From positions 186,001 through 250,000 of the forward strand of contig NZ_JAMXOC010000002.1 in the NCBI RefSeq assembly GCF_024721265.1: 64,000 nucleotides of DNA. Reading direction: 5' to 3'. Under the pieces are notes generated by a model. It searched no databases, was not told the origin of the DNA, and was given only the letters and a program-made list of their open reading frames with translations. Positions 15,186 to 25,578 of this stretch are shown here, in pieces (position 1 is the first letter of the stretch; the number at the start of each line of letters is the position of its first letter). The translations under genes were made by a program, and so were the position numbers. This stretch comes from Ohessyouella blattaphilus. GTDB taxonomy: Bacteria; Bacillota; Clostridia; Lachnospirales; Lachnospiraceae.

Positions 15186-15803
15186 ATGGCTAAAGGTACC
15201 ATTAGCGAAAAGCAAAGTGAAATTTTAGAATATATCAAATCACAAATTTTAGAACGTGGGTTTCCACCTTCTGTTCGGGATATCTGTGAGGCGGTAAAAT
15301 TAAAGTCCACCTCTTCTGTTCACGCCCACTTAGAAACTTTAGAAAAGAACGGTTATATCAGACGCGACCCGACTAAGCCCCGGGCAATCGAGATTTTAGA
15401 CGAATCATTTAACTTCAATCGTCGTGAGATGTCTAATATTCCTATTCTCGGGCGTGTAGCCGCTGGTGATCCGATTCTAGCGGAACAGAATATCGAAGAT
15501 TACTTCCCTATCCCTGTGGATTTTCTAAGTAATAAGCAAGCATTCTTGCTGCGTGTTAAAGGCGAAAGTATGATTGAAGCCGGTATTCTTGACGGTGATA
15601 TGGTTTTAGTTGAAGAAGGCAATGTCGCTAGCAACGGTGATATGGTGGTGGCGATGATTGAAGATGGTGCCACAGTTAAGACCTTTTATAAGGAAGAAGG
15701 CGTTTTCCGTTTACAGCCGGAAAACCCGGATATGGAGCCGATTATTGTTCAAGAAGTCGAGATTCTCGGTAAAGTAATTGGCGTCTTTAGATTTTTTAGA
15801 TAA
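15186..15803 (+). CDS. lexA: LexA SOS repressor
   Basis: 205 aa. N-terminal winged helix (1-65) and C-terminal S24 protease domain. The self-cleavage bond A93-G94 (GRVAAGDP), Ser128 (KGESM) and Lys165 (ATVKTF) are all in place. RecA-stimulated self-cleavage would release the divergent LysM gene and lexA itself. GGAGGG ribosome site; strong hairpin terminator after the stop. Confidence 0.97.
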   Translation: MAKGTISEKQSEILEYIKSQILERGFPPSVRDICEAVKLKSTSSVHAHLETLEKNGYIRRDPTKPRAIEILDESFNFNRREMSNIPILGRVAAGDPILAEQNIEDYFPIPVDFLSNKQAFLLRVKGESMIEAGILDGDMVLVEEGNVASNGDMVVAMIEDGATVKTFYKEEGVFRLQPENPDMEPIIVQEVEILGKVIGVFRFFR

Positions 15804-15816
15804 AAGTATAAAAGTA

Positions 15817-15857
15817 AGGCGGGAACTTTCCGTAAATTGAAAGTTCCCGCCTTTTAT
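15817..15857. terminator. Bidirectional terminator between lexA and rsfS
   Basis: AGGCGGGAACTTT pairs with AAAGTTCCCGCCT; A- and T-rich flanks on both sides suit termination of lexA and of the rplU-rsfS operon. Confidence 0.85.
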
Positions 15858-15871
15858 GATGCCTTGTATAT

Positions 15872-16213
15872 TTATAATTCTACTCTTTTGCCGTCACTCC
15901 AGATTCTGGCAAGGTCGAAGAAATCACGACTTTCTTTGGTGAAAATATGGATAATAATATCGCCATAATCCATTAAAACCCAATCACTGTGATGATTTCC
16001 TTCGATTTGCTTAGGGGTATATCCAGCCTTTTCTAAAGCTTCTTCAGCGGCTTCCATTAGAGCGCGATTCTGAGCATCTGAATTACCGTTGGTAATCAGA
16101 AAGTAATCCGCCACAATCGAGATGCCGGTGATATCAAGAGCCAGAATGCTCTCGCCCTTCTTATCTTCTAGAGCCTTATAGGCAATTTCTAACATTTTCT
16201 TTGATTCATCCAT
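15872..16213 (-). CDS. rsfS: Ribosome silencing factor
   Basis: 113 aa. RsfS binds ribosomal protein L14 and blocks subunit joining under starvation. Family features: ALDITGISIVADYFLI, RNAL-like region, EGNHHSDWVLMDYGDIIIHIF. It overlaps the stop of yqeK by one base and ends the long ribosomal/NAD operon. Confidence 0.93.
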   Translation of the reverse strand: MDESKKMLEIAYKALEDKKGESILALDITGISIVADYFLITNGNSDAQNRALMEAAEEALEKAGYTPKQIEGNHHSDWVLMDYGDIIIHIFTKESRDFFDLARIWSDGKRVEL

Positions 16214-16806
16214 TAATCAATACTCTCCTGTTTCTCTACTTGCTCTCGGTAATAATCCCGAGCAGCAATGGTCATTTTATCGATAGTCTGCTTTTCTGCT
16301 TCCAGATAATTAAGGGTGTTTTCCATAATTAAGTATACACATTTATCCAGGTTGTGAAAAGCCAGTTCTCTTATTTCGGTTATCTTCGGTAAGTCTGGTC
16401 TTCCAGGCTCGATATAATCGGCTACAAAGATGATTTTCTCTAGAAACGTCATTTCTGGACGTCCCGTGGTATGGTAGGTAATCGCTGCCAGGACATCTTC
16501 GTCCGTAATCCCATATTTTTTAGCTGCTAGAAAAGCGCCTAATTTACTATGTAGCAAATCTGGGTACGCCGCTTCTGATGGGCTAATCCCAAGCCCATAC
16601 TGCTTACACAGACTTAACTTCTCATCGTCGGGAATACATTTGGCACAGTCGTGTAGGATACCGGCAATCCCCGCCGTTTCCGTCTCCATACCATAACTCA
16701 TAGCTAAAGCTTGAGCGGTTACAGTTACGCGAACGGTATGCAAAAAACGCTTTTTCGTCAATTCTTTTTTTATCTCTGCCGACAAATCATTAAGTTCCCT
16801 ATTCAT
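16213..16806 (-). CDS. yqeK: YqeK-type Ap4A hydrolase, HD domain
   Basis: 197 aa. The HD-domain metal ligands are visible in FLHTVRV, ILHDCAKC and TYHTTGRPEM. Family members hydrolyse diadenosine tetraphosphate symmetrically. Sits directly between nadD and rsfS, its standard neighbourhood, with no gap to nadD. Confidence 0.92.
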   Translation of the reverse strand: MNRELNDLSAEIKKELTKKRFLHTVRVTVTAQALAMSYGMETETAGIAGILHDCAKCIPDDEKLSLCKQYGLGISPSEAAYPDLLHSKLGAFLAAKKYGITDEDVLAAITYHTTGRPEMTFLEKIIFVADYIEPGRPDLPKITEIRELAFHNLDKCVYLIMENTLNYLEAEKQTIDKMTIAARDYYREQVEKQESID

Positions 16807-17418
16807 CTAAAGACTCCTATACAAAGCTTGGCTTTTAATATAATCATAGACCTTATCCGGTACCAAACCGGTGATTTCGCGCCCTTCTTTTAGCGCTTCC
16901 CTGATATCACTTGAAGAAATATCTACCGGCGGAGCAATTAACAGGCTAATATGGGCCTGATATTTATCCTCTAGGTAGCGAATACAAGCCTCCATTTCTG
17001 AGCGTGTATCCATTTCATCCCGGTAGGCCGCGAGAAAATTAGCAGCGGCAAAGACCCGTTCCGGGCACTTCCACTTTTCTAGATTTTGTAGTGAATCTGC
17101 ACCTAGAATAAAGTAAAACTCGTGATAGGGATACTGCTTTTTAAAATGCTCTAGCGTTTGATACGTATAAGAAACGTCTGAGCGGTTGCTTTCGTATTCA
17201 TTCAGCAAAAAATATGGCTGGTCAGCAATTGCTAAGGCAATCATGGCCACCCGGTCCGCCACCTTAGATTTTATCACGCTAGCATCCTTATGAGGGGGAT
17301 TGCCATTAGGCAAAAACCAAATCTCATCTAAAGAAAATTGTGCCAAAGCGGCTTTCGCAATATGTAGATGTCCATTATGAATAGGATCGAAAGTACCACC
17401 CATAATACCAACTCTCAT
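16807..17418 (-). CDS. nadD: Nicotinate-nucleotide adenylyltransferase
   Basis: 203 aa. NadD adenylates nicotinate mononucleotide in NAD synthesis. N-terminal GGTFDPIHNGHLHIA carries the (H/T)xGH motif; the C-terminal SSSDIREAL motif binds ATP. Follows yhbY by 3 bp. Confidence 0.96.
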   Translation of the reverse strand: MRVGIMGGTFDPIHNGHLHIAKAALAQFSLDEIWFLPNGNPPHKDASVIKSKVADRVAMIALAIADQPYFLLNEYESNRSDVSYTYQTLEHFKKQYPYHEFYFILGADSLQNLEKWKCPERVFAAANFLAAYRDEMDTRSEMEACIRYLEDKYQAHISLLIAPPVDISSSDIREALKEGREITGLVPDKVYDYIKSQALYRSL

Positions 17419-17421
17419 AAA

Positions 17422-17715
17422 CTACCTCGGTAAATCGATTTTTTTGTTCTTATCTTTACCTTCACGGTAAAGAACGATCTTCTTGCCAATGACCTGAACT
17501 ACCTGAGAATGGGTGCGCTCAGCGATAACCTGAGCCAATTCTTTAGGATCGTCTAGGCAATTTTTTAAGACGCTTATTTTTATTAATTCCTTCTTAGCGA
17601 TAACCTCATCGATGGCGGTGACGAATTCTGGTGTCACACTGCTTTTACCAATCTGGAAAACGGGCTCTAATTTCATCGCTAAGCCTTTTAAATACGCTCT
17701 TTGTTTCGTTGTCAT
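17422..17715 (-). CDS. yhbY: YhbY-type ribosome assembly RNA-binding protein
   Basis: 97 aa with a single CRM domain: LKGLAMKLEPVFQIGKSSVT and a later GKKIVLYR. YhbY associates with pre-50S particles. Located between obgE and nadD, the conserved order. Confidence 0.92.
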   Translation of the reverse strand: MTTKQRAYLKGLAMKLEPVFQIGKSSVTPEFVTAIDEVIAKKELIKISVLKNCLDDPKELAQVIAERTHSQVVQVIGKKIVLYREGKDKNKKIDLPR

Positions 17716-17734
17716 TTATCTATCCTGCTTTCTT

Positions 17735-19088
<1,354 letters not shown>

Positions 19089-19096
19089 TAAAAGTC

Positions 19097-19381
19097 TTAT
19101 TGTGCTTCTGGGCGGATAGACACTTGTTTCTTGTCTCTTCCTTTTCTTTCAAAACGAACAATGCCATCTACCAAAGCGAATAATGTATCATCGCCACCGC
19201 GACCTACATTAACTCCTGGATGGATCTTTGTTCCTCTTTGTCTGTAAAGAATATTTCCAGCTTTAACAAACTGACCGTCTGCTCTTTTCGCACCTAATCT
19301 TTTTGATTCAGAATCTCTACCGTTCTTGGTAGAACCTACTCCCTTTTTATGAGCAAAAAATTGAAGGTTAAGTTTCATCAT
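19097..19381 (-). CDS. rpmA: 50S ribosomal protein L27
   Basis: 94 aa. The N-terminus [14 protein letters not shown] contains the Firmicutes-type extension, cut after LNLQFF by the protease Prp encoded just upstream. Mature L27 starts AHKKG, reaching the peptidyl-transferase centre. The GGAGG ribosome site lies within the prp stop region. Confidence 0.97.
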   Translation of the reverse strand: MMKLNLQFFAHKKGVGSTKNGRDSESKRLGAKRADGQFVKAGNILYRQRGTKIHPGVNVGRGGDDTLFALVDGIVRFERKGRDKKQVSIRPEAQ

Positions 19382-19384
19382 GGT

Positions 19385-19717
19385 TTACACCTCCTCGTAT
19401 GTTAATTCAATGTATTTAGAATAGTTCTCATCACGCACCAAGTCATTTAGTCCCAGAAGCATAGTAGAAAAAAGCAAATCAGCTTCCTTACTAGGCGTTC
19501 CGGCAAAGCGAAATTCCAACTTGCCTTCGGACTCATCATTGACATAATTGATTTTGTCTTTGGTGAACTTTTCAATGGCATTGATAGTGTTAATAATCAA
19601 TATCGACGCCGCTGAGCACACAATATCCTTACCACACACGTCGTAACCGGCGTGACCGATAGAATCAAAACCAAGTATCTCTCTCTTTGCATTTCTAAGT
19701 ACGGTGATACGGATCAT
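19385..19717 (-). CDS. prp: Ribosomal-processing cysteine protease Prp
   Basis: 110 aa. YsxB/Prp cleaves the L27 N-terminal extension. The catalytic His is in DSIGHAGYDVCGKD and the Cys in IVCSAAS. Encoded between rplU and rpmA as in Bacillus and Staphylococcus; its substrate site is intact in the neighbouring gene. Confidence 0.94.
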   Translation of the reverse strand: MIRITVLRNAKREILGFDSIGHAGYDVCGKDIVCSAASILIINTINAIEKFTKDKINYVNDESEGKLEFRFAGTPSKEADLLFSTMLLGLNDLVRDENYSKYIELTYEEV

Positions 19718-19742
19718 CTTATATCCTCTTCTATTCGCTTGA

Positions 19743-20054
19743 CTATTTTACGTTGATCTTGTCAATCTTTACTGCTGTGTACTGTTGTCTATGACCATTC
19801 TTTTTGTGATAAGTCTTTTTAGGTTTGTATTTGTAAACGATAACTTTCTTACCTTTTCCGTTTTCAACTACTGTACCTTCAACAGTTGCACCGCTTACTG
19901 TAGGATCTCCTACTTTAAGCTTTCTGTTACAAACTCCTAATACTTGATCAAATGTAACAGTTTCTCCAGCTTCTACACCGAGCTTTTCTACTCTGATGAT
20001 GTCGCCTTCTTCTACTTTGTACTGTTTACCACCTGTTGCAATAATAGCGTACAT
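19743..20054 (-). CDS. rplU: 50S ribosomal protein L21
   Basis: 103 aa. Starts [14 protein letters not shown] and has the C-terminal [18 protein letters not shown]-binding stretch. First gene of the rplU-prp-rpmA-obgE-yhbY-nadD-yqeK-rsfS operon. AGGAGG ribosome site. Confidence 0.97.
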   Translation of the reverse strand: MYAIIATGGKQYKVEEGDIIRVEKLGVEAGETVTFDQVLGVCNRKLKVGDPTVSGATVEGTVVENGKGKKVIVYKYKPKKTYHKKNGHRQQYTAVKIDKINVK

Positions 20055-20130
20055 ATGGCACCTCCTAAATAATTACTCGCCGACTATGGTGATTGCTTCG
20101 CAATGCTTACTACCTCGTCGTGCGGCATAC
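20055..20130 (-). ncRNA. rplU (L21) 5' leader
   Basis: About 75 nt between the predicted start and the L21 ATG holds a GATTGC/GCAATG-type hairpin and other stems. L21 leaders in Firmicutes are thought to control the operon by feedback; assignment here is by position. Confidence 0.4.
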
Positions 20131-20136
20131 TGGTAT

Positions 20137-20166
20137 ATTTTATCATACAGGAAGAATGACTGTCAA
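20137..20166 (-). promoter_or_regulatory. rplU operon promoter
   Basis: Minus strand TTGACA (20166-20161), 18-bp spacer, TAAAAT (20142-20137) preceded by TGA, an extended -10. Confidence 0.75.
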
Positions 20167-20179
20167 CAACAAATGCAAT

Positions 20180-21064
20180 CTAATTCTTTTTGAGAAACCG
20201 CGCTTCTAAGAGGATAATAGCCCCAACGACCATCCCGATTCCTAAGATGTTGGTAATATGCAGGTGTTCATTGTATAAAACGACCCCGTAAAGGCTAGCT
20301 GCTACCACTTCAAAGGAGGCAATAATGGAGGCCGCAGAGCTTTCCATATAGGTTAGCGCCTTTGAATATAGGATATAAGGCAGGGCCACCGTTAAAATAC
20401 TCCCGATAATCGCTAGCGGTAGCTTCTCTGGGTGATTACTAATGACCGTAAAAGTCGCGCTAGGTCCGGCAATTAATGAAGAAGTCACCGCCGCTACGAT
20501 AAACGTATACGTAACAATCGTTAAGGAATCGTATTTTTTAAGCAGGACCTTACCAATTACCGTGTAAAGCGAATAGCAAAACCCAGCTACGAGTCCGATT
20601 AAAATCGTGGTCGCTTTTACTTCCATGCCACTGGTAAAGACGCCTACCACAAACATACACCCCACAAAGGACAGGAGTAACGCCAGTGCTTTTATCCAGG
20701 TCAGCTTCTCCTTAAAGATAAGAATAGACATTATCAAGACGAAAAAGGGCGCTGTATAAAGGAGAACCACCGCCACAGAAAGGTTCGCTCGGCGGGTCGT
20801 CTCCGAATAGGCTATATTATTAAGACACAAAGACACTATCCCTGTCAGTAAGAACCAGGGGAAATCCTTTAATTTGATTTTAAGTTTATTACGGTCAACA
20901 ATTAAAAGTACAAGGACTAGAAAGACTGCTGAAATCAAAAGTCTAATGGCAGCAATCTGAAAGGTATTCGCTTCCATGGTGCCCACGTAGCGAATAACAA
21001 TCCCCATCCCACCCCACAATAAGGTAGAACAGATAACCAGTAACGGACTAATTTTCTTTAACAT
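20180..21064 (-). CDS. EamA-family (DMT) transporter, copy 2
   Basis: 294 aa, ten predicted membrane segments in two EamA repeats (PVSPLL..., LTWIKALALLLSFVGCMFVVG). Drug/metabolite transporters export amino acids or other small molecules; the substrate is unknown. It overlaps the upstream paralogue by 17 bp, and the two share many identical stretches (e.g. NNIAYSET/NNLAYSET, SFEVVAASLYG), so they arose by tandem duplication and may form a heteromer. Confidence 0.85.
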   Translation of the reverse strand: MLKKISPLLVICSTLLWGGMGIVIRYVGTMEANTFQIAAIRLLISAVFLVLVLLIVDRNKLKIKLKDFPWFLLTGIVSLCLNNIAYSETTRRANLSVAVVLLYTAPFFVLIMSILIFKEKLTWIKALALLLSFVGCMFVVGVFTSGMEVKATTILIGLVAGFCYSLYTVIGKVLLKKYDSLTIVTYTFIVAAVTSSLIAGPSATFTVISNHPEKLPLAIIGSILTVALPYILYSKALTYMESSAASIIASFEVVAASLYGVVLYNEHLHITNILGIGMVVGAIILLEARFLKKN

Positions 21065-21947
21065 TTCCTCTCTCCTTAGGCTTTAACTGTAGCAAAATCA
21101 GCGCGGTTAATACCAAAACAATTCCCAAAATATTTTTTAACTGAAGCCGCTCCCCAAATAATACGGCTCCGTAAAGACTAGCGGCCACCACCTCAAAGGA
21201 AGAAATGATGGAAGCTTTGCCAGCCTCCATATACTTTAACGCCAGAGAATAGCATATATAAGGCAGGGCTACCGTTACAAAGCTACCGATTATACATAGC
21301 GGAAGCTTCGAAGGTGAGGCCATTAACGTAGTTACTACTGCTGCTGGCTTAGTGAGAACAACGGTTCCGAGAGCCGCAAATAGAATCGCGTAAAAGGCCA
21401 CGGTCAGTGAATCATAACGCTTAAGAAGCACACTTCCAAGAATGGAATACAAGCCAAACCCAAACCCAGCACACATACCAATCAGAATCGTTAGCACAAT
21501 CCCTTCCTCTAGGCCCGCCTTGCTAACTCCCACTACGAAGAGACAACCGATAAAAGCTAGGGTTAAAGCGAAAAGCTTTCTAGTGGTAATCTTTTCTTTG
21601 AAAAAGATTCTGGCCATAATCGTCACAAAGAAAGGTGAAGTATACAGTAAAATCACGGCCATAGATAGGGAGGCACGCTGAACGGTCTCTGAATAGGCCA
21701 GGTTATTAAGGAAAAGGCTTCCAAGACCAATCCCTGCAAACCAGCCTAAGTCTCTAACTTTGATTTTAAGTCTATCGGGATAAAAAAGCAAAAGAATTAT
21801 AAAGAAAATTATCGCCGAAGATACCACTCTAAGAGCGGCTATTTCCACTGTAGTTAGACCAGTAGTCGCTATATAACGAGTAACAACTCCCGTTGCCGCC
21901 CAGAGAAGGGTGGCGGCAATGATAAATAAGGGGGCTACTTTCTTCAT
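21048..21947 (-). CDS. EamA-family (DMT) transporter, copy 1
   Basis: 299 aa, ten predicted membrane segments, two EamA repeats; paralogue of the following gene with the same SFEVVAASLYG(A)VLF and GIVLVLTALILL-like ends. Substrate unknown. The gene starts 4 bp after the amidohydrolase stop. Confidence 0.85.
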   Translation of the reverse strand: MKKVAPLFIIAATLLWAATGVVTRYIATTGLTTVEIAALRVVSSAIIFFIILLLFYPDRLKIKVRDLGWFAGIGLGSLFLNNLAYSETVQRASLSMAVILLYTSPFFVTIMARIFFKEKITTRKLFALTLAFIGCLFVVGVSKAGLEEGIVLTILIGMCAGFGFGLYSILGSVLLKRYDSLTVAFYAILFAALGTVVLTKPAAVVTTLMASPSKLPLCIIGSFVTVALPYICYSLALKYMEAGKASIISSFEVVAASLYGAVLFGERLQLKNILGIVLVLTALILLQLKPKERGNVKEN

Positions 21948-21951
21948 TATT

Positions 21952-22740
21952 CTACACTCCTAATAGTGCTTGGGCATTCCCGGCAAAAATCCGTGCTTTT
22001 GTCTCTTCAGATAGCGAAAAGCTTTTTAGGATATCGACAAAGGTTTTTTGTTCAGCCCAAGGTGAATCGGTACCGAAGAGAATTTTATCAGCGCCGTGCT
22101 GATGAATTAAAGTCGTAATCTGCTCTTCACTCATTTTATCTAGTATTACCGCCGTATCAAAATAGACATTTCTGCCGACTAATAACTCTAACACCTGCTC
22201 CGTCAACTGAAAACCGCCTAGATGAGCGAGGACCAGCTTTTCAGGGGCGACTTCCGTAATTACTTCTTTAAGCATCTCTGGAGTTGCGTGAATATCCTTA
22301 GGATTTAAAGGATCAACGCCGGCGTGAGTAACGATGATTAAGTCTTCTATCGTTGCCTGCTCAATAATTCGTTTATAACGCAGGTCATTAATGTAGACAC
22401 CTTGGTAGTCAGGGTGTATCTTAATGCCCTTTAGTCCGGATTGTCGTATCTGGCGAAGGGTATCCTTATAATTACTATCTTCTGGATGAATACCACCAAA
22501 AGAAAGAAGGCCATCGCCAGCAATCGCTACCGCATACTCATTTACCGAAGCCGTTTGGCGAACATCAGTAACTACCGGTAAGACGATACTTAAATCAATC
22601 TCTGCTTTTTCCATTGATTCCTGCAGTTCGTTCTTTTTGCCTCTTAGAAAAGCTTTTCCACCATAAACATTTTCTAGGTTTGAAATTGCTCTCTCAGCTA
22701 TTTTATCAGGGAAAACATGGGTGTGAAAATCAATTATCAT
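21952..22740 (-). CDS. Amidohydrolase-family metal-dependent hydrolase
   Basis: 262 aa TIM-barrel of the amidohydrolase_2 type. N-terminal DFHTHVFPDK gives the HxH metal ligands, HAG and HLGGF the next His, and FGTDSPW the catalytic Asp. Family members decarboxylate or hydrolyse small carboxylates; the substrate is not predictable. It precedes the EamA pair, perhaps in one transcript. Confidence 0.8.
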   Translation of the reverse strand: MIIDFHTHVFPDKIAERAISNLENVYGGKAFLRGKKNELQESMEKAEIDLSIVLPVVTDVRQTASVNEYAVAIAGDGLLSFGGIHPEDSNYKDTLRQIRQSGLKGIKIHPDYQGVYINDLRYKRIIEQATIEDLIIVTHAGVDPLNPKDIHATPEMLKEVITEVAPEKLVLAHLGGFQLTEQVLELLVGRNVYFDTAVILDKMSEEQITTLIHQHGADKILFGTDSPWAEQKTFVDILKSFSLSEETKARIFAGNAQALLGV

Positions 22741-22750
22741 AAATTTTTAA

Positions 22751-22780
22751 AAGAGGGGACTCAATTCGTCCCCCCTTCAT
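22751..22780 (-). terminator. Possible terminator of aspartokinase
   Basis: Minus strand GGGGAC/GTCCCC stem with 7-nt loop followed by CTCTTTT, 16 bp after the lysC-type stop. Confidence 0.55.
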
Positions 22781-22795
22781 TCGCTCCTTTTATCT

Positions 22796-24115
22796 TTAAA
22801 TTTGAATCGTAACAAAGATATCGTAGATTGCGCGAATAGCATTTTCAAAATCGTGGTTCCTAACCCCAACGATAATATTGAGCTCACTACTTCCTTGATC
22901 AATCATCCGCACGTTCACATTGGCATGAGCTAGGGCAGAGAAGATACGACCGGAGGTTCCTCTTGTAGCCTTCATACCGCGACCAACGATAGCAATTAGA
23001 GCAAGGTCTGACTCTAGTTCAATCAAATCTGGTTCTACAGCTCGGTGAATACCAGCGATTACCTTCTGCTCCTTCTCCGCAAACTCGTCTTGGTGAACGA
23101 AGATCGTCATCGTGTCGATTCCCGAAGGCATATGTTCAATAGATATGCCGTTATTTTCAAAGACCTCTAAGATTTTACGACAAAAACCAATCTCGTTATT
23201 CATCATGGCCTTTTCTACGGTAATGGAAGCAAAGTCCTTCTTACCGGCAATACCGGTGATGGTAAAGCGAGGTTTTCTCGTGGTACCTTCAACAATCAAA
23301 GTTCCCTTATCCTCTGGGCAATTGGTATTGCGAATATTGATGGGAATACCTTCCTTGCGAACAGGGAAGATTGCTTCTTCGTGAAGCACGGAAGCGCCCA
23401 TATAAGAAAGCTCCCGTAACTCTCTGTAAGTAATCACCTCAATCGCTTTGGGATTATTCACTACTCGTGGATCAGATACTAAGAAACCAGAGACATCGGT
23501 CCAGTTCTCATACATATCAGCAAAGACTGCTCGCGCCACCAAGGAACCAGTAACATCGGAGCCACCTCGAGAAAAGGTTACTACTTTACCGTCCTCTCTA
23601 GCACCGTAAAATCCGGGGATAACGGCGTTCTTCTTGCCTTTTAAACACTCGGCTAGAAGAGTATTCGTCGTCTTTGCATCAAAGCTCTTATCCTCTTTAA
23701 AGCGAATCACCTCTGCCGCATCCACGAAATCATAGCCTAAATAATTCGCCATAATGATTCCGTTTAGATACTCACCTCTAGAAGCGGCATAACCCCTACC
23801 GGCTTTCTTGCTAAAGTTTTCTTTAATTACTTTAAACTCTTGATCTAGCTTAAGGCTGAGTCCTAGACCGGCAATAATCTCATTGTAACGCTCTTTTATC
23901 TGTTCTAGTTGCTTGTCAAAATCATTTTCTACCATCGCTTGACCGTAGCAGCTATAAAGCATGTCGGTAACCTTGGTATCATCAGGAAAGCGTTTCCCTG
24001 GGGCTGAAGGAATGACAAAGCGTCTGTCTTCATCCTTTTTAATAATTTTGCCAACTTTTTTAAATTGTTCTGCACTTGCCAGTGAACTGCCACCAAATTT
24101 TACAACTTTTATCAT
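22796..24115 (-). CDS. Aspartate kinase
   Basis: 439 aa. Phosphorylates aspartate, the first step to lysine, threonine and methionine. KFGGSSLAS at the N-terminus, FSRGGSDVTGSLVA in the kinase domain, and two C-terminal ACT domains (GIAGKKDFASITVEKAMM..., VGRGMKATRGTSGRIF) for feedback control. A single full-length form without homoserine dehydrogenase. The 74-bp upstream gap is too short for a lysine riboswitch. Confidence 0.94.
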   Translation of the reverse strand: MIKVVKFGGSSLASAEQFKKVGKIIKKDEDRRFVIPSAPGKRFPDDTKVTDMLYSCYGQAMVENDFDKQLEQIKERYNEIIAGLGLSLKLDQEFKVIKENFSKKAGRGYAASRGEYLNGIIMANYLGYDFVDAAEVIRFKEDKSFDAKTTNTLLAECLKGKKNAVIPGFYGAREDGKVVTFSRGGSDVTGSLVARAVFADMYENWTDVSGFLVSDPRVVNNPKAIEVITYRELRELSYMGASVLHEEAIFPVRKEGIPINIRNTNCPEDKGTLIVEGTTRKPRFTITGIAGKKDFASITVEKAMMNNEIGFCRKILEVFENNGISIEHMPSGIDTMTIFVHQDEFAEKEQKVIAGIHRAVEPDLIELESDLALIAIVGRGMKATRGTSGRIFSALAHANVNVRMIDQGSSELNIIVGVRNHDFENAIRAIYDIFVTIQI

Positions 24116-24189
24116 GATACCTGCCTCATTCCTCTTATAAATTTTGTTTTTTTATTTTACCCTATGTAGCACGTTAACGCAACAGAGAA

Positions 24190-24666
24190 TTATATTACAT
24201 CGTCGTACTTTGCTCTCGCAACTCGCAATAGATCATCTGGTCTAAGCTGCATCTGAGTGCCTGGCTTACCGCCACTGACATAAATCAAAGTCTTTGCTTT
24301 TGCATCTTCTTGTATAATCGTGGGAAATTGCTTTTTCATGCCTACGGCCGTGGTGCCGCCCCTAATATAGCCGGTAACCTTGGTTAAATCCGCAAGAGGA
24401 ATCATCTCTAGCGACTTCTCTCCTACCGCTTTTGCCGCCTTTTTAAAGTCGATTTCGGCGTTTGTGGGAATAACGAAGACGTAATATTGTTTTGACTTTC
24501 CGACCGTTACTAGCGTTTTATAAACCTCATCTACCGGTTGCCCTAGTAGCTTGGCCACTTCCGTACCGCTGTGAAACTCTTCACACTCATAAGTGACCAG
24601 CTCAAAAGGAACCTTTTCCCGTTCTAAAATGCGCATAGCATTTGTTTTCATCTCTTTTTTTGCCAT
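24190..24666 (-). CDS. ybaK: YbaK/EbsC-type aminoacyl-tRNA deacylase
   Basis: 158 aa. Hydrolyses mischarged Cys-tRNA(Pro) in trans. YbaK-like core: KTLVTVGKSKQYYVFVIP, the conserved Lys in DFKKAAKAVGEKS, and YIRGGTTAVGMKK. Starts 9 bp after the radical SAM gene. Confidence 0.9.
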   Translation of the reverse strand: MAKKEMKTNAMRILEREKVPFELVTYECEEFHSGTEVAKLLGQPVDEVYKTLVTVGKSKQYYVFVIPTNAEIDFKKAAKAVGEKSLEMIPLADLTKVTGYIRGGTTAVGMKKQFPTIIQEDAKAKTLIYVSGGKPGTQMQLRPDDLLRVARAKYDDVI

Positions 24667-24675
24667 CTTAAGCTC

Positions 24676-25578
24676 CTAAAATAAACTCAACTGCTGAATC
24701 TCATACGGTTTCTGATAACCATCGATAATATCGTTCATGCGATAAACGATATTTTTTTCCTCACATGTTTCCTTAAAGGCCTGCCATAGCTCTTTCGCCC
24801 GAGGGGAAACGCACTGATATTTCGTACCGAACTCGGCATGATACTGAGCTCTTAAGCCTCTCTCAGGGAAAAGCGTATCTAATTTATGAAGATAATGCTC
24901 CCGCTGATTGCCTCGCAGCGTCATGCCAAAGGCAGGGTAGACGAACTTAGCCCCGCATTCGGCCCCGAGGCGCACCACTTCTCTAATATTCTCCGGCGTA
25001 TCCTCCAAGTAAGGTAACACCGGCATTAATAAAATCCCACTAAAAATATCGTTATCTGCCAAGGCTCTAATTAAGTCAAACCGTTCAAAAGAAGTGGATG
25101 CTCCCGGTTCAATCTGCTTTGAGAGTTCATCGTCTGCCGTAGTAATCGTCACCTTACAGATAACCGGCGCCTCTTCCTTTATCTTCTTTAAGATATCGAT
25201 ATCTCTTTCTAGCAAGCCGCTTTTTGTGGCAATCGCTGCCCCAAAGCCGTACTCGCTGAGGAGCGTAAGGGCGCCTCTTGTAAGTTCCAAGTCTTTTTCT
25301 AGAGGATTGTAGGGGTCACTCATGGCTCCTGTTGCCACCACACCCTTCTTTTTTTTCCTTTTAAGCTCTTCCCGAATAATCTTTAACGCATTTCTTTTTA
25401 CCTGTACTTGATCGAAATTCGTAATCTCATAGCAATCCGAACGGCTATCACAGTAGATACAACCGTGAGAACAGCCCCGATAAATATTCATATTATAGTC
25501 CATACCAAACCACGCACCAGGGTTTCCGGCACGGGTGATAATCGTTTTGGCATCAAGATAAGGAACGTTTCCTGTCAT
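24676..25578 (-). CDS. Radical SAM protein, SplB-like (COG1533)
   Basis: 300 aa. The radical SAM cysteines are in IYRGCSHGCIYCDSR (CxxxCxxC). The AMSDPYNPLE and ATKSGLLERD segments fit COG1533 proteins related to spore photoproduct lyase, but the DNA-lyase active-site Cys pattern cannot be confirmed. Function unknown. It overlaps the upstream DUF2344 gene by 26 bp. Confidence 0.8.
   Translation of the reverse strand: MTGNVPYLDAKTIITRAGNPGAWFGMDYNMNIYRGCSHGCIYCDSRSDCYEITNFDQVQVKRNALKIIREELKRKKKKGVVATGAMSDPYNPLEKDLELTRGALTLLSEYGFGAAIATKSGLLERDIDILKKIKEEAPVICKVTITTADDELSKQIEPGASTSFERFDLIRALADNDIFSGILLMPVLPYLEDTPENIREVVRLGAECGAKFVYPAFGMTLRGNQREHYLHKLDTLFPERGLRAQYHAEFGTKYQCVSPRAKELWQAFKETCEEKNIVYRMNDIIDGYQKPYEIQQLSLF

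Noticed and set aside
24116-24189. Lysine riboswitch before aspartokinase
   Set aside because: The gap is 74 bp, too short, and shows no matching structure.
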